Below are positions 1 to 12,882 of a DNA stretch of 64,000 nt, piece by piece. The stretch spans positions 2,852,001-2,916,000 of the forward strand of contig NW_026570222.1 of assembly GCF_019649055.1 (NCBI RefSeq), written 5' to 3'. The position numbers were made by a program, and so were the translations under genes. The notes under the pieces are model-generated. The model was not told the DNA's origin and did not search any database. It saw nothing but the letters and a program-made list of their open reading frames with translations. The stretch comes from Paramacrobiotus metropolitanus. Taxonomy: Eukaryota > Tardigrada > Eutardigrada > Parachela > Macrobiotidae. How positions within the stretch are numbered: the stretch's first letter is position 1; each line of letters begins with the position of its first letter.

Positions 1-3000
1 GCTGGTCGGTCTGGCGTCTGTTCGTGATTTTGATACCACTTTCCAGGAAGTGGATGTTTTGGGATTATGCTTTGATTTCTTGGACGCCCGAAAAAAATTA
101 ACTATTCGAGTTATGGGCCAGGCGATACATGTGAGTCGCTTGAAATGAACAGTCGCTTAGTAGAATAAGCAATACCAGTTATGGAGCACTCCCTTCTGCC
201 TGAGCGCGTTTAATGATACTTCTTCTGTTTAGTTGCTCGCCAATCTTGTACGGAATTCTCGCTTTGGTACCAGGCTGTTGGAAACACCATTACGCTTTAT
301 TCAGATGATGAAAATCCCCAAGCCATCCATTCCTTCCGTCTTTGTTGTGAAGTTGTTCGCTCACGTTGTCTCTTCTTCTGAATACGCGCTGGAAACAGTA
401 TGTTTGCATTTTTTCATCGTAAAAATTAATGATCTTCCGAATATTTATTTTAGCGTTTTCCACGCCTTAGCGTGTATGATTTTTGTCCGGTTACTTTTCA
501 CAGCTACCAGTTGTCCTAATTTCTTTTCCGTTTGTGATAGATGGTAAAATATCCTGACCTTGTCCAGAATACGACAGCTTTCATGGTCGAATATGGACTG
601 CAATCTGGACATGAGTCAGCTCGAAAATGGGCAGCAAAATTTTTTATTTATGCCCTGAAGTTTCGTGCTTTTATCGATACCTTCGACGAGCCGAAAGTGG
701 ACGGTCTCCGCACTTTGTTAAACATGGTAGGCCATGGACTGCTCTCTGACTTTTGTTAATAGTCAACTGTTTACGCTATTTTAGAAGCCAAATACTTTTA
801 TATTTGCAAAAAAGGGCCGTAGCCTTTTATTATGTATTCTAAAACATGTCCGTTATTTAATTTTTGCAGATTGGTCGCTATGATTATTTATGGCAAAATG
901 AATTAGAACGGCAGTTATCGGACGAGGAACAGCTGATGTCCGCATCGGATGCGTTGCATCTGCTCTATCAAGTGTTAAACTGCTATTTTACAACTGATAT
1001 GATTATCAAGGCTGAATGGTTTCGCCAAGATCTTCTGCGTCGGGCTCGTGAGAATAAAAAGGAAATAGCTCTGGAAAGCAAATTTCCCCGCATTGCACCA
1101 AATAAGGTACTTAATTCATTTGTGCTGCACATGAAAGAAATTTGTGTAACCAAAGCGTTCCTAATCAGATGCTGATATGACGATGACACTTTAAAATACA
1201 GTCGAACGGATAGCGAGCATCAGCGGTGAAATGGTCTGATTTATTTTTGTAGGTTTTCTTTTTGGAAAAAGAGGAAATGGATGATCTTCGAGATTTCCTC
1301 TTGGCTCACGTCCCTTTGTGCCGAATTCGAACACGGCGGGATCGTATACTGCGCTTTGTACAGTTTGATGGTGTTACGCGTCTTCTGAGGCTGCTGGAAC
1401 TCGACAAGTTTACGATGATAACCAACAGAGAGTTCACTGTTGTTCCGTTTCACAAGATTGGATTAGAGATTCTGGAAAAATGCGTCCTGTCAAAATGTGC
1501 TCAGGATGCGATCATCAGCTACACGACTTCGGATCAGTCGTTTCCGTATACTGGATTTGGGTAATCTTCCGTTGATTTCGGTATGAATACGCCTGACATT
1601 TGGTTATTCTTGGTTTGGCAGGATGTTGATCGACATGTCGGTGAAGTATTCGTCCAGTGATACGAGCGATGTGAAAAAAAGTGCCGATACCGCAGTTAAA
1701 AAGTCTGCGTTGGATGTTTTATGCAATTGTATCTTCGGAATGCGAACTGGGGTGAATCTTAGGCTTTGCATCCAAAAGGCAGTGTTTTGCTGCCCTTTAT
1801 CATGGACACTACGTACTGTATATAGATATTATTTTATTAACTGCAGTTTGCAATGGAAAAGTATATTGTGACCGGCGTCCGTTCTGCTTCATAATCGGGC
1901 TTCGATAACGCTCAGCTCTGCAAAGTTAATGTTCAGGGCTATTTTTTTCAGAAAGATCCAGAGGAGAGTGAGCTGACGGAGAGTCAAGGGAAAAGTCGAC
2001 CGTTCTATAACGATCCGGAACATTTTAAGCAGATGGTGAACATATTTCGACGACATAAATGTGTGGAAATGATGCGGCGAGTCATCCATGAAGCCGAAGA
2101 TCCTGAAGAGGAACTGCTTCGTACATTAGCTTGTAAAATTCTTACCGGTATGGCAGCATCGCCTTCATGTCGACAGGTTATGAGAGAGTTGTCGTTTTTC
2201 CGATCTGGAGAAATACAAGGTATGTTCCGCATTTTATGCCGGCATTTTTCCTTAAACATGTGATCTGATGTGGCTTGAACTTTTGTTATAGTTCTCATGC
2301 GCGAGCCTTTAACCATTGATGGGAGCAAGGAATTCGCCAACTTTGAAAAAGCCGCGAAAGAAATGCTGGAAGCGGTTTTCGAGACAAAACTGAGGACGCC
2401 AATTCCACCCAGCCTCCCGGAAGCGGTTTTAAGACAAGACATTCTTAGACGAACTCGCATTACGTTTAGCTCTCAAGAAATCGATTTGTTATTGTTGGAT
2501 CATTTGGAAAATCGTGGCTTGAACACGACGGCAAACTGTTTAAAAAGCGAAGCGGGTTTGAATGAGCCAAGTTCGGTGGTTGCACAGCCGACTAAAGCGA
2601 AGTCTCGCCGGTCCATTTATCCGAGTTTGATTCGAGTGGGAACTCGGTCCATCAACGTTACCGGGGAAGATTCGAACGGTGGAAATATACTGGGACAGCG
2701 AAATTTTATATTAGATGCGACGGATGCCTCGACCATGGTTGTGCCAGGATATCCTGATTTAGTTGGAATTGTAGCGAATAATTTCCGCAGTGAGCATGCC
2801 CAATGTGAATATCCCATCGCTGTATGTCCGCCTTTTTCTCTGAAAAAACGGCACCGGTGTCCAAATCCGGTAGGAATTCTGAACGCTCCGTATAACATTA
2901 GTCAGAGGTTAAGCATGCGAGGCGGTCGTGGAGATGAAACTCAGTGGGGACGATCGCTGGATCGTCGATATATATTTGGAAAGTTGAGACCGGTTTGCAA

Positions 3001-4964
3001 CTTTGGGTTGCCAGCGGATGCAGGCGTTTTTGACCCGGAAGGCGGACTTCTATCGGCGGCGTTCATGGGTGTACAGCAGAATAAAATTGTTACGGGAACG
3101 ATGGATGGATACGTGGTTGGATATAACATTTCTGAACCATCTAAGGTGCGAATAGTCTTTGAACGATTTTGAGTTCGATGACTGGTTTATTTATGTGAGC
3201 TTGAATGTTCACGGTTTTCTACAAACTTTTCTTGATGTGCAGATGGTGCAGTTTGTGAAGCCAGACACAACAAACATTGCTCTGATTTCTTAAGTTTCTC
3301 ATACAGAGTTTTTGAATAACCGAAGCGTTTTTTTACCACAGCCCACGTTCTATCGAGCTTGCCACGAGTTCGAATGCGAAACTCATCATCTCGCAATGGT
3401 TCCCACGTTTCCTGCTTGTGATGTTTTTGTCAGCTGCTGTTCGTCTATATCGTCGACATTGTGGAAATTGCGACCGGGTGGATGTGACGTTATTAAGCAG
3501 TATCCTTCCGTGGAATATATGACGTTTCCTCATTTCCATGATAATATTGCTTTGGGCTGCGAAATGGAGCAGTTGTCACCGGCTTATGTGAGACAAGAAA
3601 TCCTGCTGGTTTTTTTGGGGTGATATTCATTCTGATTTATTTTTATAGACAATAGATCTGGAAACCGGCAATAAAATTTTGACGTTTTCCGAACCGAAGT
3701 TACAAGGCCGATACGTCAAGAATCGCCCGAGTTTTCATCCTAGTGATGATATGGTGACGCATGATGGACTGCTCTTTGATGCCCGTTCAGGCAAACTTAT
3801 CCACCAGTTTGATCAGTTCGAGCGGCACACATCGAACGGGGTTTTTCATCCAGATGGGAACGTCATTATAATTGATGAACAAGTCGTAAGTCCGGGCTTG
3901 GCTAGCAATAAAATTATTGCGTTAATCAAATGTCTTTTTGTTGCTGTGAATGTTAGTAGCGATAAGATGTATAAATCAGAACGACGCTGATGTTCTAATG
4001 GTTGAATGTTTGAACTTTATAGTGGGATTTAAGGACTTTTAAACTGCGCAAAAGTGTGATGCAGTTGCGGCAGAGCCTGTTAAAATTCAACGCAACGGGT
4101 GACGTATTGTACGCCGTCCATTACGAGAAACAAGTTGATGATTTGGAGCCAACAGTTTACGAATTCCCTGGTGGTTTCACAACGGTTGACTCAAAGGATT
4201 ATTCAACTATTGGTAAGAGCTTTCTGTCAATATTTAACTACTGTTTAAAGGGCCTGTTCATATCTTCGTATATATCTTTCAAACCCGAAAAATCTGTTTT
4301 AAATTAATTTTGTTGCATTGAAATTTGCTCAGGTCAGAAGAAGCATCATTTCATGCGTGATATGCCTTTGTTTGAAGAAGTACAGTAACTTAGCATGATT
4401 TCTTGTTATCTTTACTGTGAATTGGTTGTTTGCAGCTGGTATTGATCTCAAACGAAAGTTCCAGTGTTTAACTCTGGATACACTGGACAACCATATCTTC
4501 TTGGGTGAATCTTACAGCGAAAGCCTCGGTGCGTATGGAAGATTATTTCAGATCGGTGTGGACAAAGGGGATGAGGAGGAAGATCTGGAGAAAACCGACG
4601 ATGAAGATGACGATCATTTCGGCGATGACGATGACGATGATGATGATGAGGAAGATATGACGGCCATCTTCGATGATGACTATGGAGGTAAACACAACGA
4701 TAGTTTTTATAATTATGGTAGTGAAATGGCCATTTTGATTATTAACTATATATTTATTGTTTCCGTTTTTAATCGTTATAATTCACATATAATGCAGACG
4801 AAATGGACTGGGAAGAGGTGGAGGACGATGATGCTGCGCCATCACCTGAGAACGAAGAGGATGAATGGACAACTGATGAGGAGGCGGGTAACAATGACGA
4901 TGACAACGATGATGACGATGTGGTATATGAAGTTGGTAATCATGTCGATTACGAACCTGACTGA
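1..4964 (+). CDS. DCAF1: DCAF1 (VprBP), substrate receptor of the CUL4-DDB1 ubiquitin ligase, 5'-truncated
   Basis: DCAF1 recruits substrates to the nuclear CUL4-DDB1 ubiquitin ligase. The 5' end lies outside the window; about 1,122 C-terminal residues are visible in 13 exons: 1-130, 233-397, 541-726, 870-1106, 1253-1560, 1622-1751, 1952-2219, 2292-3145, 3342-3587, 3649-3885, 4023-4212, 4436-4687 and 4798-4964, all phase-consistent. The helical armadillo-like part comes first. A LisH motif (EIDLLLLDHLENRGLNTTAN) lies near 2480-2540, then a WD40 region from about 2960 that includes the DCAF1-typical stretch WDLRTFKL at 4023. The protein ends in a long Asp/Glu-rich tail (4560 onward), as in animal DCAF1. 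The codon-level GAC/GAT run at 4600-4670 encodes the acidic tail. Family assignment is firm from the domain order and tail; the exact WD blade count was not determined. Confidence 0.9.
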
Positions 4965-5610
4965 AGTTCGCATTAATTGTGTTTAATGGCTTAATGGGGA
5001 TAACGCTGGGAGCACAAGTTTTGCTGTCAGTAGTTTCGTACATTCTCAAATGCTGTATTTTGAAATGTGTAAATTACGTACCAGACTGTGATGGTTCCGC
5101 CTTGGGCTTGCTCCACTTTGATTCTTTTATGGTTATACGTTTTCGAAGCTTTTTGCTATGCATTTTGCGGATTGTTTGTGTTACGTGTGTACTAATAAAA
5201 GTTGTAATTTGCTGGTAGTTTCATATTTCATTTCTTGATGAATGATGATTAGAAAGGAAGGTCGCTCAGTAATTTTGCGGACAAGAAAATGAATACCGAT
5301 TACGACAAAATATGTGCGAAGTGATGGCGATTGGTTGGATTTCAACACATAGGTGGTTCAGTTCATTCGATTCAGTGACTCGTCTGATCTCATCGTCCTT
5401 CTGCACTTGCGTGCACTGCGCTGCCGTCTGCTGTGACGATTATCATTTCGTACGAACGAACTGTTTTCTAGATTTATACGTTACGATAGTCTTTCAGGTT
5501 GGGTACTTCCTTGTCATGTGGAGATCTTGGTAATTGGAAGATCATCTGTAATTAATTTGTTATATCGGGAAGTTTTGTTATATTCCGCTCTCATGTTAAT
5601 ATCGCAAAGA
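4965..5610. other. Intergenic region DCAF1-RBBP6
   Basis: Holds the DCAF1 3' UTR and presumably the RBBP6 promoter and 5' UTR. The open frames here have no exon-like context and no recognisable similarity. Confidence 0.5.
5194..5199 (+). promoter_or_regulatory. Candidate poly(A) signal of DCAF1
   Basis: AATAAA lies 230 bases after the DCAF1 stop codon and upstream of a T-rich stretch. It is the first canonical signal after the gene. Confidence 0.5.
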
Positions 5611-8600
5611 ATGGTACCTACGGACGCGGTCATACACTTTAAGTTTAAAAATGCGCTGGAAACCGAGAAATTCCCTTTTTCTGGAGCATCGACCAGTGTC
5701 AGGGAACTGAAGCAGTTTATCAGCCAGAAACACAAGCTGGATCAGAAGAGTTCAAGGCCCGATAAAAGTCAGACTCCGTCGGAACTCTCGCTGGAGAACG
5801 CTGCTACAGGGGAAGGTACGACAAGCAATATTGAACTGTGTTGCTGCTGGGTTCGCCGTGTTACATAATATGATAATAAAGCATGTTTCGAATTTTACGG
5901 TTTTTTCACCGTTTCGGCCATTTGTAGTGTATGTATCGGACGATGCAGAGATTCCCAAAGATACTGTGATAACTGTGGCCAGGAAACTGGCTGGTGCAGA
6001 AGCGGAAGGACCTGAGGAACCCAAACAGCCCGCTGCGGCCGCGCCAGCAGAAGCAGCGCCTGTGGAGAAGCAAGTGGCCGAGAAACCAGTCACTGCTCCT
6101 GGTGATGTACCATATTATCATAGTAAGTTGACAAGGATGTTCAGTGAATTTTCGGTAATAATTTTTCTGTGGTTTATTACAGGTAATAGTGCATATAATC
6201 AGTATCAAGGTCAACAGGACCCTACATTTGAAAAAATGGGTTTTCCTGGTGTGATTACTGAGGTGGGTGATGTGACGCAGCATGTTTGTGCCGTGCCTCG
6301 TTCATTCCCTCCAGCCATACAGTTGACACGGCATTGCTTCTTGTAGAGTACGGATATTTCGGAAATGGATGAATATACAGAGGAGCAGAAGATATTCGCG
6401 ATGATGTATCAGTGTTTATTATTTTATGATCACACTGCGTAAGTGCATGACGGAGTGCTGTCGCTGTTTATTTTATGGCTCATGAAACGCTTGCTATATA
6501 AGTTTGTAAATATGAATCATCAGCACCCAGTCATTTACGAGTATATTTTTTGTTTTTGGGATATAGTGTACCGTTTTCTTTTATAGCTTGATTCGTGGTA
6601 CTAGCGCAGGTTTACTCAAGGTCCCACGATGTTTTTGATGAGAACTTGAGATCACTAATATTTCATAGGGCTAATATTTTAAAATATACGTCACATCCTG
6701 CATTTGAATGGAATAGCGCAGATTTTGGTATTTTTTATGAAATGTTTGCCTTTCCAGATATGTTTCCAAACCTCGACAGAGTGTTTATTGTTCGCACTGC
6801 AAGATCGCTGGCAGTCACAATACGAAGTTTTGTCCGAATACTCAGGATGTGGGAATTATAGCTGGTGGACGCCGGAATGCTCAGAGAGCCCCTACCGTGG
6901 CGCCCACGACTGTCACTACGAATCCGACGGCGTATGCTAGTGTGCCGGACGACAGGTAAAACAAGTGGACGGTTATCATTCGCGAAAATTATTACCGCTT
7001 TAAGCGTTTGAGCAAACGTTGCGATACATGTTTCAACTATTGGTGTTTGAATTTCTGTAGTTACGAAAGGGAAGACATAGATCCGGATCTGTGTTGCAAT
7101 ATTTGTAAAAACCTTCTCCGGGATGCCGTGATTGCGCCCTGTTGCGGTGTCAACTATTGCGATGCATGTAAGTTTCGAAAGTTTCACCATTAGGTAGCTA
7201 TCGTTAATATTTCCTCAGCTGTCGGGATTTTGTTCGGCGTTTAACATTGTTTGAAATATCTTCTGAGAATGTGTCCGGTTTGGGTTGATTAGATAGGAAA
7301 CTGTTGCGGTCCAGCTCCTACATGATCGGAATTGATTCTGTAGGCGTTTTAAACTGCATATAACAAATTTTCGAAAATGTTTGATGTCCGTTTGATGAAT
7401 GAATGTCATGCGGATGAAACGGTTTCGACAAAATCGGTTTAATATGTAAATTTCGGAAAGTGTCGTGTAGCATCATCGTGTGATGTTTCAGGCATCCGAA
7501 CTACGTTGATGGACGAAGGAGGAGAAAGTGTCTGCCCGAGTTGTGGAGCTCAGTTAGCGCCCGATGCGTGTTCACCTAATGGTTATCTGCGCAGTCGTGT
7601 CGAAAAATGGGAACGGGAAATGCAGATTAAGCGACAACAGAAGAAAAAGGAGGGCTCACCACAGTCAGTTGGAAATAAAATGTATGTGCATTGTGCAAAA
7701 CCTTGCATTGGTCATGGTTACTTTGCATTTTTTCGTTTAGGATTACGATTAAAGAAGTACGGAAGAGATTTAAAAATTGACTTTGTGTTTTGTTTTGTGT
7801 AGAAATACCACCAAGGAAGAAAAGCCTGTACCGACTCCAAAAGAGTCTCCTTTGACAAATTCCGTTAGTACCGCACCGCCGCCTGTTCGAACAAATCAGC
7901 CGGGACGAACGGTCAACGTGAAACCGGAAATGCATAGTGCTGCCTCGAGGGTATGTTGTTGACTGCATTTTTGTTAGGGTAGGAGGTATTTTGTAAGATG
8001 AAACTTGGTTACGACATCTTTGACTAACCGAAATGATGATGATACCGAAGTTCTGGATAGAGGCATGACAGCAAAACTCTTCGCATAGACAGTATCTGAC
8101 GTTTACGCAAACCTTTTCTTTCTGTTTGGACGTTTCAGCAATGCCGTACTTGCAGCCGTTTTAATATTTGATTAATTTCAGAATGCTGCGTCGGATAATC
8201 ATTCAGAAGCCAAACCCATTGGGTCATTGATCTCTACAACTACCCATAAAATCCCTCCACACATTCCTACGAACGTGTTCCACCAGCAGCAGCAGTCGCA
8301 ACAGACAACGGCGCAGCCTCAGAATCAGCAGGCGATGGCATCGACGGAAGCCAGAAGAGGCAGTTTCCCGGCTAACCCTCAGGCTGCTGCCAGTCTCGCA
8401 CCTTATTTAGCGGCTAATGCTCGTATGGCTGGTAGGCAGCCGCCGATGAACTTCTTCCCGGGGATGAATCAGTAAGTCACGTTCCGGATGCGATCTTCTG
8501 ATGATGGTATTTAAAGCAGGCACAACGCTATTTTTAAATTATTGGCTATTATGGTTACTGATTGAATGTACAGCATAAAAATTTCGGCATTGGTTTCAAA

Positions 8601-11266
8601 ATACTTTTAACATGTCTGTTTGAATGTATTAAGCATTTGAATAATTTTTAGGTTTGTCGATGGGGCAGGTTTCGGTTACCTAAACCCTGCGTTTCGTAAC
8701 CCAATGTCTGCAGCTGCTTCAGCGGCCTTTGGAATGCGTGGAGGAATGGGTAATCGGATGCCATATGGATTAACACCGGATATGAATCGTTTTCCTATGT
8801 TTCCGGGTCAACAGACTGGTACGTTGTGGCAACCATATTGTGGTGGTTCTCTGCCGTTTCTTTAGTAACTTTCTATAAGAAACTTAAGGATCACGATCGG
8901 AAATGCATTGCTGTCGTTATACAACGATGTGTTGACGTGAATTTGTTCACTTCTGAGTGTGCCGGTTAGGACGACATATTTTGACTGTGGTATGGTTTTT
9001 GCAGCGGAGATGTATGAACGATCGCTACGATTTGGAAATACTGCGCCTTCGAATATTCTTCCCTCTGGGCAGACACTGCGTATTACGAGGTTAGTGGATT
9101 TGTTTACGGAATGTTAGCGCTGGCTCAACTCAGTTGCAGGTGGCTTTGTCATCTGATTGTTAGTCTTTTTGCATCATGCTCGTGTTTAGTAACGAATAAT
9201 GAGAAACGTGACGTAAAAAAATGGTTTTGTTTTGTATCGAATTACTATAAATTTACGTTATGAAAAAGCGTAATAATAATAATTTCTGGCACAAAGGGTT
9301 TTCTGACGACCGAAATTTTGTTGTATTAGAATCATGAACCAGAAAGCTCCGGTGCAGTCGCCGTACGATTCCGACTCACCTACTCGCACCGATAAACTGC
9401 GTGACAAAGACAAGGATGATTATCGCAGGGATAAAGAAGAAGATCGTCGCCGTGACATTAAGCCGTATGATTCTAAGTACGACGACCGGAAAGATCGCCG
9501 AGATGATAGAAAGAAGCGGGAGGGTAGTTATAAGTCCGATGCCGAGGATCGGCGAAGTTCCGAACGCCGTCATTCTAGAGAAAAACGTTTCCGCAACGAT
9601 TCACGGTCACCGGATCGGAAGGATTTGCGCATGCGAAAGGATATTCGAATAAAAAGGTGGGGATTCATTATGGAAAGATCAACGGTTTTGCAAAGACACT
9701 GCTGTTTAACCGAAGTTTTCTTTCTCACATAGATCGGATGACGTCAAGTATGATCGCTTGGCCGAAAAGGAAGCACGTCGGGATAAGCGCAACACCGAGA
9801 CGCCGAAGTCAGAAAAAACTGTCAGCCCGCCATCGAAACCAAGGTATGAACGGATAGAGCCGTCACCTGTTGTATCCGAGCCGAAGGAGAAGGACATAGA
9901 AATAGTCCCTGTCAAGAGCGAGAAGCTGCCAACCATGGAGGAACCAAAAATACCCGACGTTATAAAAACTGTGGAAAAGGTTCCAGATGAGGAGGCTATT
10001 CGCAAAGATCGCGAAGAACGCGAGAAAAAGGAAAAAGAGGTTCGCGAGCAGGAGAAACGGCTTAAAAAAGAGGAACAACGTCGTCGTCGGGAAAAACGGG
10101 AGGAAGAGGAAAAACGACGCGCACAGGATAAGCGGGAACGCGATCTGGAGCAGAGAGCAAAACAGTTGGAGCAGTTGGCCAAGGAGCTGGAACGACAACA
10201 ACAGGAAATGCAGAATATGAAAGGGCAGATGACTACAGCTGCCACACCTGTGGTTGTCAAAGAAGCAGTCGATATGGCAGAGCTCCAGAAGAAGGCCTTC
10301 GGGAAATGGGAGAACGATCCGGAAGATGAGAGAACAGGTGGTCCCATCAGACCTGCAGGAGAGGGTATAAGTCATGGGGAAAGCGTTGAAGAATCATCGA
10401 AAGGCTACCCCGAAGACAGGAGATCGCATAAATCTCGTTCGAAAAAGGAGAAAAAGGCTGCCAAGGCATCGAAGGAAAGAATTGAGGGGCCGAGTGGTGA
10501 AGTTGGAGAAAAGAAAGCTCGGCGGAAGCACCGGGAAGGCGATGGTGTGGAGAGAGAGCGGGTGAAACGGGAAAGAAATCGCCAGGATGAAGATGGTTTA
10601 CAAGAGTCGCGCGACGGTGATGAGCGGAAAGATAAAGCCGGTGATTATCGAAAGCAGAAGACTTCGCGGTCCAGACGCGACGAATCAATGCGGTCTTCGC
10701 GCGAAAAGAGACTACGCAGTCCATCGATGGATCACAAAGAGGAGAGAGCTTTTAAACGGCTGGATTCGAAGACTTCGGAATTTGACGAGGGGAAAAGCAG
10801 GGAACGGCGTTCCCATCGACGGGAGGGGGATGAAGAAAAATCGCGGAAGCCCTCAAGGTCCAAGAAGGATAAAAGCAGATCCTCCCGACGAGCGGACGAA
10901 AGGGGAAAAGTGAAAGATCGTGATTCAGATATACCCGTGTCTTCGTACTCGCGACTGGACGACGAGGAAACGGAGATCAAGAGTGCAAGTGGCGATTTTT
11001 CTGGGCGGAAGTTGGACCGCATTAGTGGTGAAAGCGAAAAGAAAGAGCGATCCAGTGAGAAACGGGAGCGACATAAATCCTCAAAGAAAAGGGAGAAGTC
11101 CTCCAGAGAAAAGCGCCCCCGTGATGGCGAAAATATAGAGGAAAGGGATCCACGAAAGAAGCATAAGAAGCGCAGGAAAAGAGACAAAAAGGATGCGATT
11201 GAAGTGGAGAGCGCATCGGCTGAAGCAGGTGATCTGGGAAATGTATCACCTGCTTCGATTGATTGA
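5611..11266 (+). CDS. RBBP6: RBBP6-type RING E3 ligase / pre-mRNA 3'-processing factor (DWNN + zinc knuckle + RING)
   Basis: RBBP6 is a nuclear RING ubiquitin ligase that also belongs to the pre-mRNA cleavage and polyadenylation machinery. Thirteen exons close in frame (1,205 aa): 5611-5815, 5928-6122, 6183-6262, 6347-6438, 6758-6955, 7061-7167, 7492-7681, 7803-7950, 8182-8471, 8652-8818, 9005-9089, 9330-9656 and 9733-11266. The start ATG at 5611 opens the ubiquitin-like DWNN domain, which runs into exon 2 (DDAEIPKDTVITV). Exon 5 carries a zinc knuckle (CSHCKIAGSHNTKFC). Exons 6-7 carry a C4-type RING/U-box-like finger (CCNICKNLLRDAVIAPCCG, then IRTTLMDEG and CPSCG). A Gln/Ala/Met-rich middle follows. 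The last exon is extremely Lys/Arg/Glu/Ser-rich with coiled-coil and RS/SR-like stretches, the usual low-complexity tail. The domain order DWNN-knuckle-RING is diagnostic. Confidence 0.92.
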
Positions 11267-11427
11267 TCACTGTTTACTGTTTGTGTACAGAACCTTCTTG
11301 GTAAGTAATTCGCGTGCTGTGGGTGACGGGGCATGTTTTTCTCGTTACAGAGTGTAAGAATCAAGTTGCTGATCAAAGTTTCTTCTCCAGACTGTTTGTT
11401 CGCTTGAATCCACGTACATTGTATAAA

Positions 11428-11710
11428 ATGTCTCAACGACGTCTTCGAGCCAAAGGACAATTAGTTAATCAGGAAAAACAACCGGGTAAAAAAATTGCTG
11501 GGTCAACTGACGATTGGTGGGAGGCCTTTCGCGGTATAAGTGAACTTATGCAGGTGGGTTGGGTGCATGGCATTTGGGCAAATTTGTTGTAACAAGTACC
11601 TTGGCGAGCAAATTACTAAATGTTAGCATTTTATTTCATTTTATTTGCAGATGTTGTATTCCATACTGCCAAAACAAGGAAAACGGCTGAAAAAACTCAA
11701 TCTGTCGTGA
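11428..11710 (+). CDS. Small basic protein of 61 aa, function unknown
   Basis: Two exons, 11428-11553 and 11651-11710, join in phase 0 with consensus splice sites (CAG|GTGGGT, TTTGCAG|ATG) and give 61 aa. The N-terminus is basic (MSQRRLRAKGQLVNQEKQ), followed by an acidic-aromatic patch (DDWWEAFRGISELMQ) and a basic C-terminus (KQGKRLKKLNLS). There is no signal peptide or membrane segment. I do not recognise the family. It starts 161 bases behind the RBBP6 stop codon, with an apparent intron (about 11300-11350) in between and no AATAAA before its start, so it may be a separate short gene or a second cistron of the RBBP6 transcript. AATAAA at 11919 could serve either. Confidence 0.5.
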
Positions 11711-11918
11711 TTGGTTGTGGCTTTTGTTGGAATGTTTACGTTATATTCGTCTTAGCTAAGACTTGTCTTTGTACTCTTGAACCTAGATTCGGTTATTTAC
11801 TTTTTTGCTTGCGCTTTAGTGTTTAATTCCTCGTTTTTTCTGTTAGATTACTTGTGCTCGCTTTTGTTATGGTATGTCGGTACGTGTGTGAGTTTTATCT
11901 GGTCTTAGAAATTTTGGA

Positions 11919-11924
11919 AATAAA
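11919..11924 (+). promoter_or_regulatory. Candidate poly(A) signal
   Basis: AATAAA about 210 bases after the stop of the 61-aa reading frame. It is the first canonical signal downstream of RBBP6. Confidence 0.5.
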
Positions 11925-12882
11925 AAACAGCACCCGGAATGAGTGTATGTATCTGTACGCTTTACGACCATATTTACGTGAATACGGTACCTGGCAAAAA
12001 AAGACTAGCTGAAGTATGAACAACTACGTGATTATCTTATCATATAAACATTTCACTACGTTACAAAGGAAAATATGTAGGAGTATTTATTTTTACTAAA
12101 TCTCCGGTTTTTTATTCAGATTTTGTAAACATAGTAACCACCACAAGCGTAATGTGCCAATGTCCTGCATCGTTTCTGAATAGCCACTAATTAGCCAGCT
12201 TCAGAACAAAACATGGTTACGCAAATTTTTCTTACAGACTGAGAAATGTAAAATTCCGGCACTTGTAAAATGCCCACACCCAAGACCATTTAAAGCAGTT
12301 TCGCCGCAGTAAGATTTTTGACTGACAAGTGAAATCCGAGTCTCCGACTACTGAACAAGTATTAGTATTACTGTGCACGTGGCGAGAGGACAGTCGTTAA
12401 TTCCACCTTTATACTGCAGAATGCGTAAGCTGTTTCAAAATCGAAAATCGGCGATAGCCCAAAAAATCGCTGACATGAAGCGCTGGCTGATCATAATTTT
12501 ATTCTACTGTATTTAAAATTAAACTCCGCACTGCAAGTCCCCAACCACACAAATCTGACTCAAATAGTGACATACAACCTTTAGCACCGTACTTAACTGT
12601 GCACATTAGCACACGCACTTACGAGTATATCCTTAGATTTGATTTTAACATAAACGACTTTCCCAGCTGATATATGAGATACATATAAGGGGCATTTTAG
12701 CTGAAATACCGGAAATACGTATTCCTGCTGGCCAGACAGAAGTTTATCTGGACTAACCGGCTGTCATACAAAAATTTTGCCGCTAATGAGCCGCGCCTAA
12801 AAGCTTAGGTTTGATACTGGTTGCCGTGCGGTCTGAAAGGGTATTTTGGACAGCCAGGGAAATTCCACTTACATAATTGAGG
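11925..12882. other. Intergenic region, no gene seen
   Basis: A/T-rich stretch without exon-like open frames on either strand. It presumably includes the promoter of the astacin-fold gene. Confidence 0.5.

Noticed and set aside
9706-11460. Long minus-strand frames opposite the RBBP6 tail
   Set aside because: They mirror the Lys/Arg/Glu/Ser-rich codons of the sense exon; the sense frame closes the 13-exon RBBP6 model.
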